This document shows, one piece after another, positions 35,992 through 44,720 of a DNA stretch of 64,000 nt (position 1 is the first letter of the stretch; each line of letters begins with the position of its first letter). Both the position numbers and the translations under genes were made by a program. The notes beneath the pieces are model-generated. The model was not told the origin of the DNA, did no database searches, and was given only the letters and a program-made list of their open reading frames with translations. Source of the DNA: Neobacillus soli NBRC 102451 (GTDB lineage Bacteria > Bacillota > Bacilli > Bacillales > Cytobacillaceae); contig NZ_BCVI01000058.1 of the NCBI RefSeq assembly GCF_001591665.1, forward strand, positions 1 through 64,000. The letters are read 5' to 3'.

Positions 35992-38794
35992 CTGTAAACT
36001 CCGTATATAAACTTGCCGGTACCTCATTCTCCAATTCCATTCGGACCGTAATCGGCTTGTCCCCTTCAAATTCAACAGAATTTCCTTTACCAATATAAAT
36101 ATAAGGCTCCGTCTTTCCATCCATTTCTTTATACTTGCGAATAAACAAATGAAGATGAACCCCACGCTGCTGATTAAAAATGATGTTTTTCCCTCGTTCA
36201 GATTGTTGTGTCGTATTATTAACCGATTGCCATTGGAATTCATGTGGATTAATAAATTTATCTTTATAGTTGATACTTTCCTTTACGTCTTCCTCTTTAT
36301 GCAAATCAATAAAGAGAAAATATTCATTGCCATTCGCCAGTAATCCCGATCCCCTAAAGGAACTATGGATTTTCCGATAGTTCGACAATAACGCAGCGTC
36401 GATCATTTGATATTGCTCATACAATTTGAAATGTGGGACACCGTAGTATTCTCTTTTAAAATCCTTCTCGTATCGAAAAATACCATAAGTGATAATGTCT
36501 TCAATAAACTTCCGATATTCCTCATTTTCTAATAGCTTTGTAAAGATATCAGTCTTAGTCAGAATACCATTGCTATATCGCACTAATTTAGGTTTATTCT
36601 TCAGCTGCCCACTATCATAGTAGTTTTGATTCAGACACTCAAATGCATGTAAAATGCTATCATCATCGACATGATCAATCATTTTTAGTATTTGCTGCTT
36701 AGCCATTTCTAGATTAATCTCTTCATGCTCTAGCAAATAACGCAGGATAACAAACTCATAAATCCGTTTAAGCGGCAGCTTGCTTGATAATTCCTTCATC
36801 GCTGCCTCAAAGGCTTCATTTAGTAAAAGTTCCTTTAAATACTCATCTTTCTCAACCTTGGCCACAAAGGATAAGTATGTTTTCTCGCGATTAATAAACT
36901 TAACGGGATCTGGAGCACCATCATATTTCAGGTAATCCAATAACAAATAGGGAATCCGCCCCTGATTCAGCTTTTTAAATTCACCATACTCTTCCTTCAG
37001 ATACTTCATAGAATTGAAGTTTTCCTTATCAATTTGCTCCAAGATTCTATCCTGTGAGATCTTATCCATTTGGATATGGGTACAACCAGGAATATTAGCG
37101 AATCCAGTTGCCACCGCTACCTTTAAGCTTTCTTTGTCATAGTAGCGACTTCCATTTAACGCTAATGCAATGAGGAACGTTTTCTGATGGTTTCCAATAA
37201 AATCAAGCACCGTCAAGAAGCTTTTATCCGCATGCTTCCGCAAGCCTCTCCCGAGTTGTTGAATAAAAATAATCGGTGAGTTGGTTGGTCGCAACATTAA
37301 TACGGTATTAATAGAAGGAATGTCCACCCCTTCATTAAAGATATCTACGGTGAAAATGAATTCTAACTCGTCCTGGTCATCTTCTAACCTTTGAATATAT
37401 TGCTCCCGGATATCCGGTGAATCAGCCCCATATAAACAAACGCTCTTATATCCTCTTTTATTAAATTCACTTGCCATATATTGGGCATGTTCGATACTGA
37501 CGCAAAAACCAAGGCCTTTTCTTTTCTCACCATCATGACCGTAGAAATCCATTTTTTCAATAATAAAATCAACACGCTCATTGACCTTTAACCGTTTAGT
37601 AATTTCAGTGATATCATCAATATCCACATCACTTAAATCAACACCATCAATGTCAGTGATTCCAAAATAATGGAAAGGGATCACGAGCTCGTCCTCTAAG
37701 GCTTCGTGTAAGCGAACCTCTAGGGCCACATTATTATCGAACAGATCGAACACATTATATCCGTCACTTCGTTCAGGGGTCGCCGTCATCCCTAGCGTAA
37801 ATTGTGGATCGAAATAGTCTAAAACCGATTGGTAGGTCGTACTTGTGGCATGGTGAGCCTCATCGATGATTAGATAATCAAATTCATCTCTTTCAAATTC
37901 ATGAAAACACTTTGAGATGGTTTGGATTGTGGCAAATACATAATCCACATGCTTCTGCTTATGGTTCCCTGTCAACAATCCAAACGTAAACCCCTCATTG
38001 GGTAACAGCATCTCGAAGGTATCCTTCGCTTTTTTGAGAATCTCTTCGCGATGGACTATGAACAGGAGTCGCCTTGGCTTTAAATTTTTCACATCAAAGG
38101 CCGACATATAGGTCTTACCTGTCCCAGTAGCGGCAATAACCAATGCCTTTTTCTCACCAAAGCTTCTCAGCCTATCTAGATTCTCGGTTGCTCGTTTCTG
38201 CATCCTATTTTGGACAATATATTGCATATTTTCATATATTAATTGATGAGTTTTTTGCGTATTCTTTAGACTCTTCAGGAACTCTTCATATCTACTAATA
38301 AAAGCCTGATCGGCTTCTGCGCTCATGTCCCAGAGCCCATCGTATTCCTTTAAAACATCCTGAATAAAGCGGCCATGTTCTTTGGTAATAATTTCGACGT
38401 TCCATTCAATATTACTTTTCAGAGCACTTTGGGTAATATTGGACGAGCCGATAATGACCTTATAGCTATCCTGATACTCAAATATGTATGCCTTCGTATG
38501 AAAGCCAATTTCTTTATCGGTAACGAACACCTTCAGGTCGACATTTTGAAACTCTTTGATTTTCTCCAATGCCTTGGCATCGGTAAAATTGAGATAGGTT
38601 GACGTGATGATTTTCCCTTTAATGCCCTTTTGCTCCGCTTCCTTTAAAGGATCAAGCAGAAGCTGCAAGCCGCTGAAGTTGATAAAAGCAACACTAAAAT
38701 AAAACCGCACACACTCGTTCATCGATTTTACTAGTTCTCGTAATAAGTTCCCTTTGTCGGAGTTGACGATTAGTTTCTTTTCTACTGCTTCCAT
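35981..38794 (-). CDS. PLD-nuclease/DEAD-box helicase/DUF3427 protein
   Basis: 937 residues in three parts. An N-terminal phospholipase-D-like domain has His99-x-Lys101 and GSSN (117-120). A superfamily 2 helicase has Walker A AATGTGKT (~221-228), DEAH at 311-314, TATPER, and motif VI QQLGRGLRKH. A long C-terminal DUF3427 region ends with PYIYIGKGNSVEFEGDKPI. Such proteins are common in defence and repair islands and probably act on DNA or RNA with one nuclease site. It sits back-to-back with a NUDIX gene, a frequent pairing (recollection). Confidence 0.88.
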   Translation of the reverse strand: MEAVEKKLIVNSDKGNLLRELVKSMNECVRFYFSVAFINFSGLQLLLDPLKEAEQKGIKGKIITSTYLNFTDAKALEKIKEFQNVDLKVFVTDKEIGFHTKAYIFEYQDSYKVIIGSSNITQSALKSNIEWNVEIITKEHGRFIQDVLKEYDGLWDMSAEADQAFISRYEEFLKSLKNTQKTHQLIYENMQYIVQNRMQKRATENLDRLRSFGEKKALVIAATGTGKTYMSAFDVKNLKPRRLLFIVHREEILKKAKDTFEMLLPNEGFTFGLLTGNHKQKHVDYVFATIQTISKCFHEFERDEFDYLIIDEAHHATSTTYQSVLDYFDPQFTLGMTATPERSDGYNVFDLFDNNVALEVRLHEALEDELVIPFHYFGITDIDGVDLSDVDIDDITEITKRLKVNERVDFIIEKMDFYGHDGEKRKGLGFCVSIEHAQYMASEFNKRGYKSVCLYGADSPDIREQYIQRLEDDQDELEFIFTVDIFNEGVDIPSINTVLMLRPTNSPIIFIQQLGRGLRKHADKSFLTVLDFIGNHQKTFLIALALNGSRYYDKESLKVAVATGFANIPGCTHIQMDKISQDRILEQIDKENFNSMKYLKEEYGEFKKLNQGRIPYLLLDYLKYDGAPDPVKFINREKTYLSFVAKVEKDEYLKELLLNEAFEAAMKELSSKLPLKRIYEFVILRYLLEHEEINLEMAKQQILKMIDHVDDDSILHAFECLNQNYYDSGQLKNKPKLVRYSNGILTKTDIFTKLLENEEYRKFIEDIITYGIFRYEKDFKREYYGVPHFKLYEQYQMIDAALLSNYRKIHSSFRGSGLLANGNEYFLFIDLHKEEDVKESINYKDKFINPHEFQWQSVNNTTQQSERGKNIIFNQQRGVHLHLFIRKYKEMDGKTEPYIYIGKGNSVEFEGDKPITVRMELENEVPASLYTEFTEKV

Positions 38795-39255
38795 TGGTTT
38801 TCCCCTAACTATAGTTGTCTATCTCTGTATTGTTATTTATTGGATATGTAAAATTGTACTATAGTTTGTGGGAAATAAAAAGATCCTCTATTTAAGCAAA
38901 TAGAGGCAATATTTTTTAGAGAATATGTTGTAAAATGATTAACTACATACATATGAGACTGATATATGTGATAACGAAATGAGATTAGTAATATTCCGCA
39001 TAACACACATATACTCAATAGAGTTGGGAATTTATATCTTACAGTTGTTTATGAATTATAAAAACATCCTTATCTTACATGCATTTCAGTAAAAGTCCTA
39101 TGTTCGAAACGTACAATTTCAAAAATAGACTTTACTATGTTCTTTTTGTTCTCTTTTCCATAACTTCTTCAGCTTAATTTATTTTGGTTCTGTAAGAAAA
39201 GTAAGATAAAATAGATTTACATTTTATTCAGAACTTCATAAGTCGCGGACCAAAA
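38795..39255. other. Intergenic region with hairpin
   Basis: CCTCTATTT and AAATAGAGG pair at 38885-38906; on the minus strand ATCTTTTTATTT follows, so it may end the long operon read from 44562. Otherwise no gene is seen. Confidence 0.5.
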
Positions 39256-40224
39256 TTATTCATTTAACAGATTCAAATCATTATGGTGGAAATCTTTCTT
39301 TTCTTTGAACCAGAGATACGCACTATAACCAAGAAGATTTTCAGGTAAGGTTTTAATTGCAGAATTTGAATCAATTAAACCATACTTATATTGTCTATAT
39401 GTTTCAAATAGTCTATGATAAGGTTCAGATATATCATTATATATATGATCAATTATTTTATCATGCTCTAAATTAATAAAAGTCGAGATATCGAAATTTT
39501 CTTTATTTTTAAATAAATTATCAATCAATACTGGATTGTTTTTTTCTAGTATTGAATTTACTTTTTCAAAGTGTCTTGAATATAAATGTAGTGAATCAGT
39601 AAAATGCCTCTGATGACCAATTTTACAATTTATTTGATTGGCAATATAGCATTGTAATAGATAGAAAACTAGGACATTATAAGGAACTCCTAAATAGATA
39701 TCATTCGACCTATTTATAACAGTCATATCTAAATGATCATTTCGTATCTTTAACATTATGGATACATTACAAGGAATATCTTTTGAATCATATCCCAAAT
39801 CCTTACGTCTCCACATGGTTAGAACTACTCTTCGCGTAGTTTTATCATTCTTCAGGACTTTTATGGCTTTTCTTATTTGGTCTTCCCCGTCAAGCTTCTT
39901 AAGTCTATAGCCATAAGCACCATAAAGAGTTTTTCCATCATCTGAGAAAACATTATAATTTTTTATAAAGTAATTTAAAGGTTCTAACTTATTAGACCCA
40001 CTAATTAACCATGAGTACTCTGTAAGAGCAAAAAAGGGATTATACCCTCTACCATCTAATAAAGGAATCCTAAATATATCTTTATTAGTAATCTCAAAGT
40101 ATGCTGGGCCAAAATCTCTTACCTCTCCATTTCTAGAATTCGTAGTAGATATATTACTTCTTAAAGATTCTTTTAATAAATTGTAATAAACTTCAGTAAA
40201 ATTATTACCTAATACAGTTAACAA
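39256..40224 (-). CDS. Thymidylate synthase family protein
   Basis: 322 residues from a TTG with GGGGAGATCTCC upstream. Nucleophile Cys152 is in DIPCNVS; phosphate-binding Arg131-Arg132 in TTRRVVL; the R-S-x-D loop is R172-S173-N174-D175 (NRSNDIYLG); Asn183 (GVPYNV) matches the Asn that selects dUMP over dCMP; HLY is in SLHLYSRH. The His after the catalytic Cys (PCH) is Asn here. So it should bind dUMP-like nucleotides and methylate or hydroxymethylate C5. It is the last gene of the eight-gene operon. Confidence 0.85.
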   Translation of the reverse strand: MLTVLGNNFTEVYYNLLKESLRSNISTTNSRNGEVRDFGPAYFEITNKDIFRIPLLDGRGYNPFFALTEYSWLISGSNKLEPLNYFIKNYNVFSDDGKTLYGAYGYRLKKLDGEDQIRKAIKVLKNDKTTRRVVLTMWRRKDLGYDSKDIPCNVSIMLKIRNDHLDMTVINRSNDIYLGVPYNVLVFYLLQCYIANQINCKIGHQRHFTDSLHLYSRHFEKVNSILEKNNPVLIDNLFKNKENFDISTFINLEHDKIIDHIYNDISEPYHRLFETYRQYKYGLIDSNSAIKTLPENLLGYSAYLWFKEKKDFHHNDLNLLNE

Positions 40225-40247
40225 GGAGATCTCCCCTATACAAACTT

Positions 40248-40931
40248 TTATATTGTAACCGCTATACTTAACACAAAATCTAGATGCTTATCCCAATAAC
40301 CTATCCCCTTTTTACCCTTAAAGGAGAATGAAAACAATCCTTTTTCGAACAAAACAGTCTGAATTCGTATATCAAATACTGTTTCAATGAAGTAACCAGC
40401 AGAAGATAAACACTTATAACATGCTTCCTTACAACTCCAAGCAATAGTGAACAGTGTATGTAAATCTTCATTCCTATTTTCTCTTATCCACAATTCTTTC
40501 TCGGGTTTACATAAAAAATAATTAGGAAATTTATAATGCCTAACTCTAACCTTTTCTATGTCGCAGCCAATGGTATCGAATTCTGAACTACTACAGGAAA
40601 AACCAATACCTTTACAATGTGCTATTGAAAATTTAATTTTTTTATCAAGATTAGGACAAAACGGCGCACCATTCTGCCTATTCTTGATATTTATGTTGGT
40701 AATGTCCTCGGACTTTAGACCTATACACTGGATTATGGAATATTTTGCTGTAACTCTTCCAACAACCCAGTTCTCTCCATTTCTCAAAAATTTTTTTTTG
40801 TTTTCCCATAACTCTAACTCTTCTTTATGTAAGTTATGAAGATCATTCACACTAAAACCCTTAAAGAATGCGTATATTTTTTTATTAAGGAGAAAAGAAT
40901 TACTTTTATTCGTTAGGACATTAAGAGTCAA
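40248..40931 (-). CDS. 4'-phosphopantetheinyl transferase (Sfp type)
   Basis: 227 residues. The family motifs are there: KIKFSIAHCKGIGFSCS, IGCDIEKVR with the metal-binding Asp and Glu, and the WSCKEACYKC helix. It would attach phosphopantetheine from CoA to the acyl carrier protein encoded at 43661, four genes earlier. The TTG start overlaps the preceding gene end by 11 bases, so translation is coupled. Confidence 0.88.
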   Translation of the reverse strand: MTLNVLTNKSNSFLLNKKIYAFFKGFSVNDLHNLHKEELELWENKKKFLRNGENWVVGRVTAKYSIIQCIGLKSEDITNINIKNRQNGAPFCPNLDKKIKFSIAHCKGIGFSCSSSEFDTIGCDIEKVRVRHYKFPNYFLCKPEKELWIRENRNEDLHTLFTIAWSCKEACYKCLSSAGYFIETVFDIRIQTVLFEKGLFSFSFKGKKGIGYWDKHLDFVLSIAVTI

Positions 40932-41682
40932 AATTTAGTTCCACCTGCTCTTGATTGCTACATATCTCAACCATTTTAAGATAATTTGATTTAGGTTTTA
41001 TTTGACCTAAATCTGCGTGAGTAGCAATACATGTTAGTTTCCCTACCTCATAGCCTGATTCTTTTGCAATAAAATCTAATAATCTACCTAATCCAAGAAA
41101 ATTTCCGTAGGCCTTTTGAACAAAGTATTGGTTTCTATATATAGCAGTTAAATCTAAGAACCCTTTTCTTATCTTCACACTAATAAAACTCATACATGGA
41201 AACCCCATTTGATTATTAAGGTCTAGTACTGGGTCATATATAGACATTTCATACATTACCCTTATACCTCTTCCATTTTGTTTCTCTCTTCTTAATTTAA
41301 AGATAGTATGTTCAACTTGATTAAAACACTTTTCTGTTCCATAGCTCCATTGAACTAATCTGCCGAAATAAGTCCCTTTATTATTTTCTTGTACTTTTCT
41401 TAATATTGGATATACCTTAATGAATCTATCGTATAAATTAAACCTATTATCACTTTTAGACCATATACCATAGGGGAAAATTGTATTCGCAACAGTTTCA
41501 ATAGATTGATCATTCATATTTGATAAAATTTTATTAAACTGCCTTCTAATTTCAATATCATCTTGTGTTGGATTTTCAATCTCAACTACAAGATTATATT
41601 CTTCTCTACCATTCTGTAGTAAGTGGTTAGTTGCTTGTATCCACGCATCAGAAACATTTTTACCCTTTATAACATCATTCAT
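40921..41682 (-). CDS. Divergent thymidylate synthase-like protein
   Basis: 253 residues. The C-terminal half matches the thymidylate synthase fold: Cys163 in MGFPCMSFIS, R183-N-Q-Y in IYRNQYFVQKAYGN with Asn194 where dUMP-selecting Asn would be. The Asp of the R-S-x-D loop is lost. The N-terminal part is shortened and unusual. So the nucleotide cradle is kept but the reaction is probably not standard methylation. It starts 2 bases from the protease-gene stop, with GGGGGGGC upstream. Confidence 0.72.
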   Translation of the reverse strand: MNDVIKGKNVSDAWIQATNHLLQNGREEYNLVVEIENPTQDDIEIRRQFNKILSNMNDQSIETVANTIFPYGIWSKSDNRFNLYDRFIKVYPILRKVQENNKGTYFGRLVQWSYGTEKCFNQVEHTIFKLRREKQNGRGIRVMYEMSIYDPVLDLNNQMGFPCMSFISVKIRKGFLDLTAIYRNQYFVQKAYGNFLGLGRLLDFIAKESGYEVGKLTCIATHADLGQIKPKSNYLKMVEICSNQEQVELNFDS

Positions 41683-41684
41683 AA

Positions 41685-42359
41685 TTATGCCCCCCTAGGA
41701 ATAATCCAGGCTCCCATATTATATTTAATGAAATAATCATAGGATATATAAGCGTATCCACTATCTCCCCAGTCTGAACCCCAACTATTTCTGATAATAA
41801 AACACTTTTTTCCGTCATCGCGTTCCCCGTAACCAACAATGACTATTGCATGATAACCCTCAACTGATTCAATTGCAGGTACATCAATGAAATTATTATC
41901 AGCAGTTAACCAAAAAGTAGGGTGTACTACAACACCCGCAATAACCGATCTCTCTTTCTTTAGTTGGCTTTCAATATGTGTAATAATTTGATTAATAGTA
42001 TTATATGAAGCTATTTTTCTACTTTTAGCATCTTTAAGTATCACAGGTGGGATATCTTTAAACTTTAACGGTAAAACTGAACTTTCATTATAGGGTAATA
42101 ATGTATTTGTTGTGTGCCCCCAACGAACTATAGACTCTAAAGCAGTTGGTATACTTACACCACTATCATCATATGCTCCTTGAAGAGACTTAGCACAACT
42201 AAATAAGAACTCCTCAGACAATCGTTCATTTAGATTTCTATGATGCTCATGACTAGAGGTAACAGCAAAAGCAGTACATGTACCTCTTCTACCTTGATCT
42301 CTTACCTCTGGAAAATTTAATCTTAAATCCACTGAAAAACTGTATTTATGACTCATCAT
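41685..42359 (-). CDS. Papain-like (C1 family) cysteine protease
   Basis: 224 residues with the full C1 catalytic set: oxyanion Gln22 and nucleophile Cys28 (VRDQGRRGTCTAFA), His170 (EGYHAIVIVGYG) and Asn191 (IIRNSWGSDWG). No signal peptide and no long propeptide, so it should be cytosolic and active when folded. The preceding gene carries a chagasin-like domain, a known inhibitor fold for this protease family. AAGGGGG lies 10 bases before ATGATG. Confidence 0.9.
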   Translation of the reverse strand: MMSHKYSFSVDLRLNFPEVRDQGRRGTCTAFAVTSSHEHHRNLNERLSEEFLFSCAKSLQGAYDDSGVSIPTALESIVRWGHTTNTLLPYNESSVLPLKFKDIPPVILKDAKSRKIASYNTINQIITHIESQLKKERSVIAGVVVHPTFWLTADNNFIDVPAIESVEGYHAIVIVGYGERDDGKKCFIIRNSWGSDWGDSGYAYISYDYFIKYNMGAWIIPRGA

Positions 42360-42375
42360 TCATAATAAACCCCCT

Positions 42376-43341
42376 TTAAGCAATCAATTGTTCTAAGCGA
42401 ATACCGTGTCTTTTCTTTTGAACTAAAACATTCAAATTGTATGTATTAATGGAACTGGATAAAGGTAACCAAGGTCGATTATGGTAAAAATTCAGTTTGA
42501 TTCCTTGAATTTCCTGGATCCTCAAGGTAATATTTCTATAGCCTGTTGCCCCAAACTTACTAGTATCTTCTTGAATCGGTTCCCAAAAAGTATTTACTTT
42601 TTCAACCTCAGGATGAAGTATCCACTTATATCCGGTTGTAGGGTTCTCTTCCAATAATATTCTTACTTCGTCTCCAACATTAGGATAGATAGTACTGTTT
42701 TTATCCTCCTCAGTTAGATACCAAATGTTATTCCAACTTGAAGAGAGATTTCCTGTGCCATACATTCTCTTTATTTCAATTGGTTCTATATCTAATTCTC
42801 GGTATTTCTTTGAATTAATCATATTCAGCGTGAATAATCTATTTACTGTAGCTTGGTAACTTGTCCCCATACGTAAAGAAAGGTTATAAACTGCTTTAGG
42901 ATTAAGTGATTCTTGGTCCTTTAAACCGATCTTTGCAAGGGTAGTTAATATGAGTTTTCTAGGCATTAATAGACAGGAAGCAAATTCTTCTGCAATTCTC
43001 TCTTTATCTTCCCTTTTATAATTTTCATAAAATAGCTCTGAGGATGTATCAAAGCTAGTTGAATCTCCCCTTATAAAATGACAAAATTCATGTGCGGCTG
43101 TATACCTTTGCCGTGTCAAAGGTAGTTGCTCGTTTATAAGGATACCCGGCTTACTTCCTTCTGTTTCAGGCAAATAAGCACCAGCTAAATTTTCCATTTT
43201 TTGAAAATTCAGAACTATACTATATTTTTCAATTAACTCAAAAATGTTTATAGGTTCTGTATAAGATACTTTACATTTTGCAAAAACTCTAGACGCTTCT
43301 ACAATAGCAATTTTAACTATTTCCTGTCTTGACAAACTCAT
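42376..43341 (-). CDS. ImmA/IrrE-type metalloprotease fused to a chagasin-like inhibitor domain
   Basis: 321 residues. The N-terminal half is an ImmA/IrrE peptidase with zinc motif HEFCH (84-88) and EEFASCLLMP near 118-126. From about residue 221 comes an I42/chagasin domain with all three inhibitor loops: NPTTGY (233-238), GATGYRN (264-270) and RPW (289-291). Chagasin blocks papain-type proteases through these loops, and the next gene encodes one. ImmA usually cleaves the partner XRE repressor, which is the gene before it. So one protein may control both transcription and protease activity. Confidence 0.88.
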   Translation of the reverse strand: MSLSRQEIVKIAIVEASRVFAKCKVSYTEPINIFELIEKYSIVLNFQKMENLAGAYLPETEGSKPGILINEQLPLTRQRYTAAHEFCHFIRGDSTSFDTSSELFYENYKREDKERIAEEFASCLLMPRKLILTTLAKIGLKDQESLNPKAVYNLSLRMGTSYQATVNRLFTLNMINSKKYRELDIEPIEIKRMYGTGNLSSSWNNIWYLTEEDKNSTIYPNVGDEVRILLEENPTTGYKWILHPEVEKVNTFWEPIQEDTSKFGATGYRNITLRIQEIQGIKLNFYHNRPWLPLSSSINTYNLNVLVQKKRHGIRLEQLIA

Positions 43342-43352
43342 TGTTACACCCC

Positions 43353-43658
43353 TTATTTCATGTTTGAAAGTATGTTAGAAAACCTCATGACATGTTCACG
43401 ATCAATGTCTGATAAATCCGAGGTTGCTCTTGCCAAAACCTCAACATCAGATTTAAAACTATAATCGTTATTTAAAAAATAATTAACGGAGTGTTTATAT
43501 AACTTGGAAAACTTCTCCAAATCTTCAATCTTGGGTTCTTCCTGTCCATTTTCAATTTTCATCATGTATTCCAAGGGAAGATTCAATAATTCCGAAACTG
43601 ATTCTACAGTTAAACCAATATAATCACGAGCATTTGCTAATCTATTATTAATACTCAT
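43353..43658 (-). CDS. XRE-family transcriptional regulator
   Basis: 101 residues with a helix-turn-helix at about 9-60: LANARDYIGLTVESVSELLN then KIENGQEEPKIEDL and SKLYKHSVNYFL. It pairs with the ImmA-like protease 11 bp downstream, the usual repressor/anti-repressor pair. A dyad GTATT-N4-AATAC at 44609-44622 in the operon promoter may be its site. GGAGGGGAAATAAAA precedes the ATG. Confidence 0.88.
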   Translation of the reverse strand: MSINNRLANARDYIGLTVESVSELLNLPLEYMMKIENGQEEPKIEDLEKFSKLYKHSVNYFLNNDYSFKSDVEVLARATSDLSDIDREHVMRFSNILSNMK

Positions 43659-43660
43659 TT

Positions 43661-43912
43661 TTATTTCCCCTCCAAGAGTTCACCAACTAATGTACAAAAA
43701 TCTCTAAAAGAAGATTTAACGCGTTTATGTACTTCTTTTACTGGTATATTAATGCCCATATCCTCTTCTAACATACCAATTATTTCAAGAAAAAAGATTG
43801 ATTCAACTTCTGTATCTCCATAAACTTCAACTTCATTTAATAATCTTTCAGAACTATCTCCGCAGATATCTTCTAAATAGTTTGCAATCTTCTCAACTAT
43901 ATCTTCTTGCAT
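43661..43912 (-). CDS. Acyl carrier protein-like protein
   Basis: 83 residues, four-helix carrier fold. The phosphopantetheine attachment site is Ser38 in GDTEVESIFFLEI, where a typical ACP has DSL. The acidic helix EIIGMLEEDMGINIPVKEV is characteristic. It would be activated by the PPTase in the same operon. No ketosynthase or adenylation gene is visible nearby, so what it carries is unknown. It is 5 bp after the kinase stop and 2 bp before the XRE start codon. Confidence 0.8.
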   Translation of the reverse strand: MQEDIVEKIANYLEDICGDSSERLLNEVEVYGDTEVESIFFLEIIGMLEEDMGINIPVKEVHKRVKSSFRDFCTLVGELLEGK

Positions 43913-43917
43913 TTATA

Positions 43918-44562
43918 TCATCCTTTATATTCTACTTTCATTAGGAAGGTATCAATAATCTCTACGATATCCTTATGTAAAGGCTCAACTTCTTTTTTTC
44001 CATCAACAATCTTGATCCTTCCCGGGTCATTTCTTGCAGCGAATAAAAAACCTGTACGAACTCTCTTTTGAAATTCGATTTCTTCCAAATCAAATTTATC
44101 CAAATTTTTGTTATCCCTTTGGGCGATTCTTTCTTGAGCAATTTCTGGCGCTAAATCTACTAAAATAGTTAAATCTGGTTTTTTATTATCAGTAGCAAGA
44201 TTTGTTAGAGTATTAATCATATCGACATTCAGACCTCTTCCAAATCCTTGATAGGCTATTGACCCATCGATACCTCTATCACTAATGGTAATTATACCTA
44301 CCCTTATATTAGGCTCGACAATCTTCTTAAAAGTTTCATGTCTATCTGCTTCAAATAGAAATAACTCTGATAAACGTTCCGGAGAAACCTCTAGATTGTT
44401 AACCAGTATATTCCTTAACGAACCGCCCAATATAGTTCCACCAGGTTCCTTTGTAGATACCACATTTAATAAATGTTTCTTTAGGTATCCATACAAAAGA
44501 CCTACTTGAGTTGATTTTCCAGATCCACCAATTCCTTCAAAGGTAATCCAAAGTCCCTTCAT
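43918..44562 (-). CDS. Thymidylate kinase-family protein
   Basis: 214 residues from ATG 44562 (GGAGAGATGGGA upstream). P-loop FEGIGGSGKST at 8-18. TKEPGG, the DR(H/G) motifs in FLFEADRHETF and ISDRGIDGSIAYQGFGRG are all typical for dTMP kinases. It phosphorylates dTMP or a modified dTMP in the cytosol. A second tmk outside the core genome, beside two synthase-like genes, suggests a dedicated nucleotide route. First gene of the operon. Confidence 0.88.
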   Translation of the reverse strand: MKGLWITFEGIGGSGKSTQVGLLYGYLKKHLLNVVSTKEPGGTILGGSLRNILVNNLEVSPERLSELFLFEADRHETFKKIVEPNIRVGIITISDRGIDGSIAYQGFGRGLNVDMINTLTNLATDNKKPDLTILVDLAPEIAQERIAQRDNKNLDKFDLEEIEFQKRVRTGFLFAARNDPGRIKIVDGKKEVEPLHKDIVEIIDTFLMKVEYKG

Positions 44563-44592
44563 TCCCATCTCTCCATAAATCAATATAGCTTA

Positions 44593-44622
44593 ATTATACA
44601 GTTTTAAAGTATTCAAAAATAC
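44593..44622 (-). promoter_or_regulatory. Operon promoter with candidate XRE operator
   Basis: On the minus strand TATAAT (44593-44598) lies about 30 bp before the first ATG. The dyad GTATT-CAAA-AATAC (44609-44622) covers the -35 region. A repressor there would block the tmk operon. Confidence 0.55.
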
Positions 44623-44658
44623 CTAAAACCTATAAAAATTGTTTATTTTTAACAACTC

Positions 44659-44687
44659 TTGAAAGTAAGTCTTAAGGATTATATGAT
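44659..44687 (+). promoter_or_regulatory. Sigma-A promoter for the deoxyribosyltransferase-like gene
   Basis: TTGAAA (44659-44664), 17-bp spacer, TATGAT (44682-44687). The ATG follows at 44721 after AGGAGATATAA. Confidence 0.7.
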
Positions 44688-44720
44688 AATTGTAGTAAAA
44701 CTAAAAACTAGGAGATATAA

